Below are positions 5,640 to 6,332 of a DNA stretch of 6,332 bases, piece by piece (positions within the stretch are counted from its first letter, which is position 1; every line of letters starts with the position of its first letter). This DNA comes from Acetofilamentum sp. Its GTDB lineage: Bacteria > Bacteroidota > Bacteroidia > Bacteroidales > JAADGE01. A model generated the notes under the pieces. It saw only the letters and a list, made by a program, of their open reading frames with translations, searched no databases and had not been told where the DNA came from. The DNA lies in assembly GCA_020720705.1 (NCBI GenBank), contig DYOJ01000140.1:1-6332 (forward strand), read 5' to 3'. Made by a program: the position numbers and the translations under genes.

Positions 5640-5721
5640 AAAAGATGAAAATGTAATAATTTACAGATTTTTAAAAGTTTAATAATCTTAAAATTATCAC
5701 AATATCAAATTTTCGGTAAAA

Positions 5722-6207
5722 CTATTTCCGCTGTGATTTTAGAATAGGTCTCATCGTGTTCAAAAAAGTTTCAGACCCCGATGAGCCTTTTGTAAGTGAA
5801 ATAATATTCAAGTTTTTATCCGTAAAAACCGAGGACGGATAAACGGGGTAGCCTCCTTCAAGAAATATTGCAAGCTGATGCGTTCCGTTTTTCCGTTCGG
5901 AATATTCCGAGTTAAAGGTATAAACTTTACCTGCAAAATTAATTTTCGATTTTGTTTCGGCATCAAATTTTACACAATAAAAATTTGCATTAAGCAAGCG
6001 AATCACCTCCGGATTTATAAACGTTGTTTCCTGCATTCGTTTGCACCAACCGCACCAATCCGTATGAATGAAAATAAAAACCGGCTTCGGACTATCTTTC
6101 ATTTCCCGCTCTAAACTTGTCCAAGAAATCCATTCAATTTCTTGCGAAGAAGCGTTTGATAAATTTACGAACAATATAAATATCAATAAAATACTACGTG
6201 TTATCAT
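5722..6207 (-). CDS. Secreted thioredoxin-fold protein, CGWC active site
   Basis: A 161-residue protein with a signal peptide (about 1-20, MITRSILLIFILFVNLSNAS) and a thioredoxin fold of the DUF255/Thioredoxin_7-like kind. The strand PVFIFIHTDWCGWCKRM (42-58) carries the redox pair Cys52 and Cys55. The cis-proline region is GGYPVYPSSVF (118-128), with Pro124 the probable cis-proline. A further Cys78 lies in FYCVKFDAE. The stretch from 84 to 110 is a longer insertion than in minimal thioredoxins. After export it should act in the periplasm or at the cell surface as a thiol-disulfide reductase or isomerase. There is no fused membrane domain and no visible DsbD partner. The signal peptide fits directly at the ATG at 6207, supporting that start. 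It converges with the duplicated Cys protein, whose cysteines are conceivable substrates, but nothing in the sequence proves this. Confidence 0.92.
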   Translation of the reverse strand: MITRSILLIFILFVNLSNASSQEIEWISWTSLEREMKDSPKPVFIFIHTDWCGWCKRMQETTFINPEVIRLLNANFYCVKFDAETKSKINFAGKVYTFNSEYSERKNGTHQLAIFLEGGYPVYPSSVFTDKNLNIISLTKGSSGSETFLNTMRPILKSQRK

Positions 6208-6220
6208 TATTTCTACTTTA

Positions 6221-6228
6221 CGAAGTTA
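6221..6228 (-). promoter_or_regulatory. Weak candidate -7 box (TAACTTCG) for the thioredoxin-like gene
   Basis: On the minus strand TAACTTCG matches TAnnTTTG except for one position, 13 bp before the ATG. Transcription would begin about 7-8 bases before the start codon. No clear TTG -33 box was found, so another promoter further upstream, in the AT-rich DNA to 6332 or beyond, is equally possible. Confidence 0.25.
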
Positions 6229-6332
6229 AATTGTATTAAGAATAAGTAAGTTAAATGATTTAAGTGATGATTTTAAAAGTATTTAGTATTTGTAAGAAAA
6301 CGTGTAAATATTTGAACTTATGTAGGTTGTAG

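Larger units (their letters stand above)
5275..5721. other. Intergenic region with repeats and no convincing gene
   Basis: The 447 bases lie between the stop codons of two convergent genes. I see no gene: the longest sensible frame is a 31-codon reading through the palindromic element at 5537-5632. Two structured parts stand out, a phased GTCA array (5351-5398) and a GC-richer duplicated palindromic element (5537-5639). The rest is AT-rich. No strong hairpin plus T-run terminator was found for either flanking gene; AT-only inverted repeats such as ATAAT/ATTAT around 5683-5698 are too weak to call. Confidence 0.6.

Noticed and set aside
5878..6114. 78-codon plus-strand frame opposite the thioredoxin-like gene
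   Set aside because: It is antisense to a gene with a signal peptide, CGWC motif and cis-proline region, and has no recognisable features.

Overview
The window looks like a piece of a Bacteroidota chromosome. The intergenic DNA is very AT-rich. Genes lack Shine-Dalgarno sequences and have A-rich leaders instead. Two good matches to the Bacteroidota -7 promoter box (TAnnTTTG) sit just upstream of genes. The intergenic repeats are also of kinds I recall from that phylum. This assignment is inferred from signals and gene content; no phylogenetic marker was compared.

Layout. Positions 1-600 hold no intact gene. They contain a 21-bp tandem repeat at the left edge, a large hairpin built from TTTGCG motifs (272-345), and beside it what may be a decayed GxxExxY-type gene on the minus strand. 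A methyl-accepting chemotaxis protein with a periplasmic Cache-type sensor follows at 601-2511 (+). Right after it, with its own promoter, is a 46-codon gene (2546-2686, +). A GNAT-like protein (2802-3425, +) has an N-terminal export or anchor segment and has lost the usual acetyl-CoA loop residues. A hairpin terminator (3461-3488) separates it from the convergent peptide deformylase gene def (3487-4041, -). Divergent from def is a secreted protein made of two tandem copies of a cysteine-containing domain of about 145 residues (4228-5274, +). An intergenic region of 447 bp (5275-5721) carries a helically phased GTCA array and a GC-richer duplicated palindromic element. The last gene, 5722-6207 (-), encodes a secreted thioredoxin-fold protein with a CGWC active site. 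Positions 6208-6332 are AT-rich with only a weak promoter candidate.

The genes do not form an operon. Strands alternate, most genes have their own leader, and no known multi-gene system is visible. The chemoreceptor has no che genes beside it here. Def is a housekeeping enzyme. Three products are predicted to leave the cytoplasm (GNAT-like protein, duplicated Cys protein, thioredoxin-like protein). A redox link between the last two is possible, but only as speculation from position and cysteine content.

I found no convincing complete new system. The items most worth a second look are the exported GNAT-like protein with a degenerate cofactor loop, the duplicated Cys-domain secreted protein, the 46-aa gene, and the two structured repeat elements.
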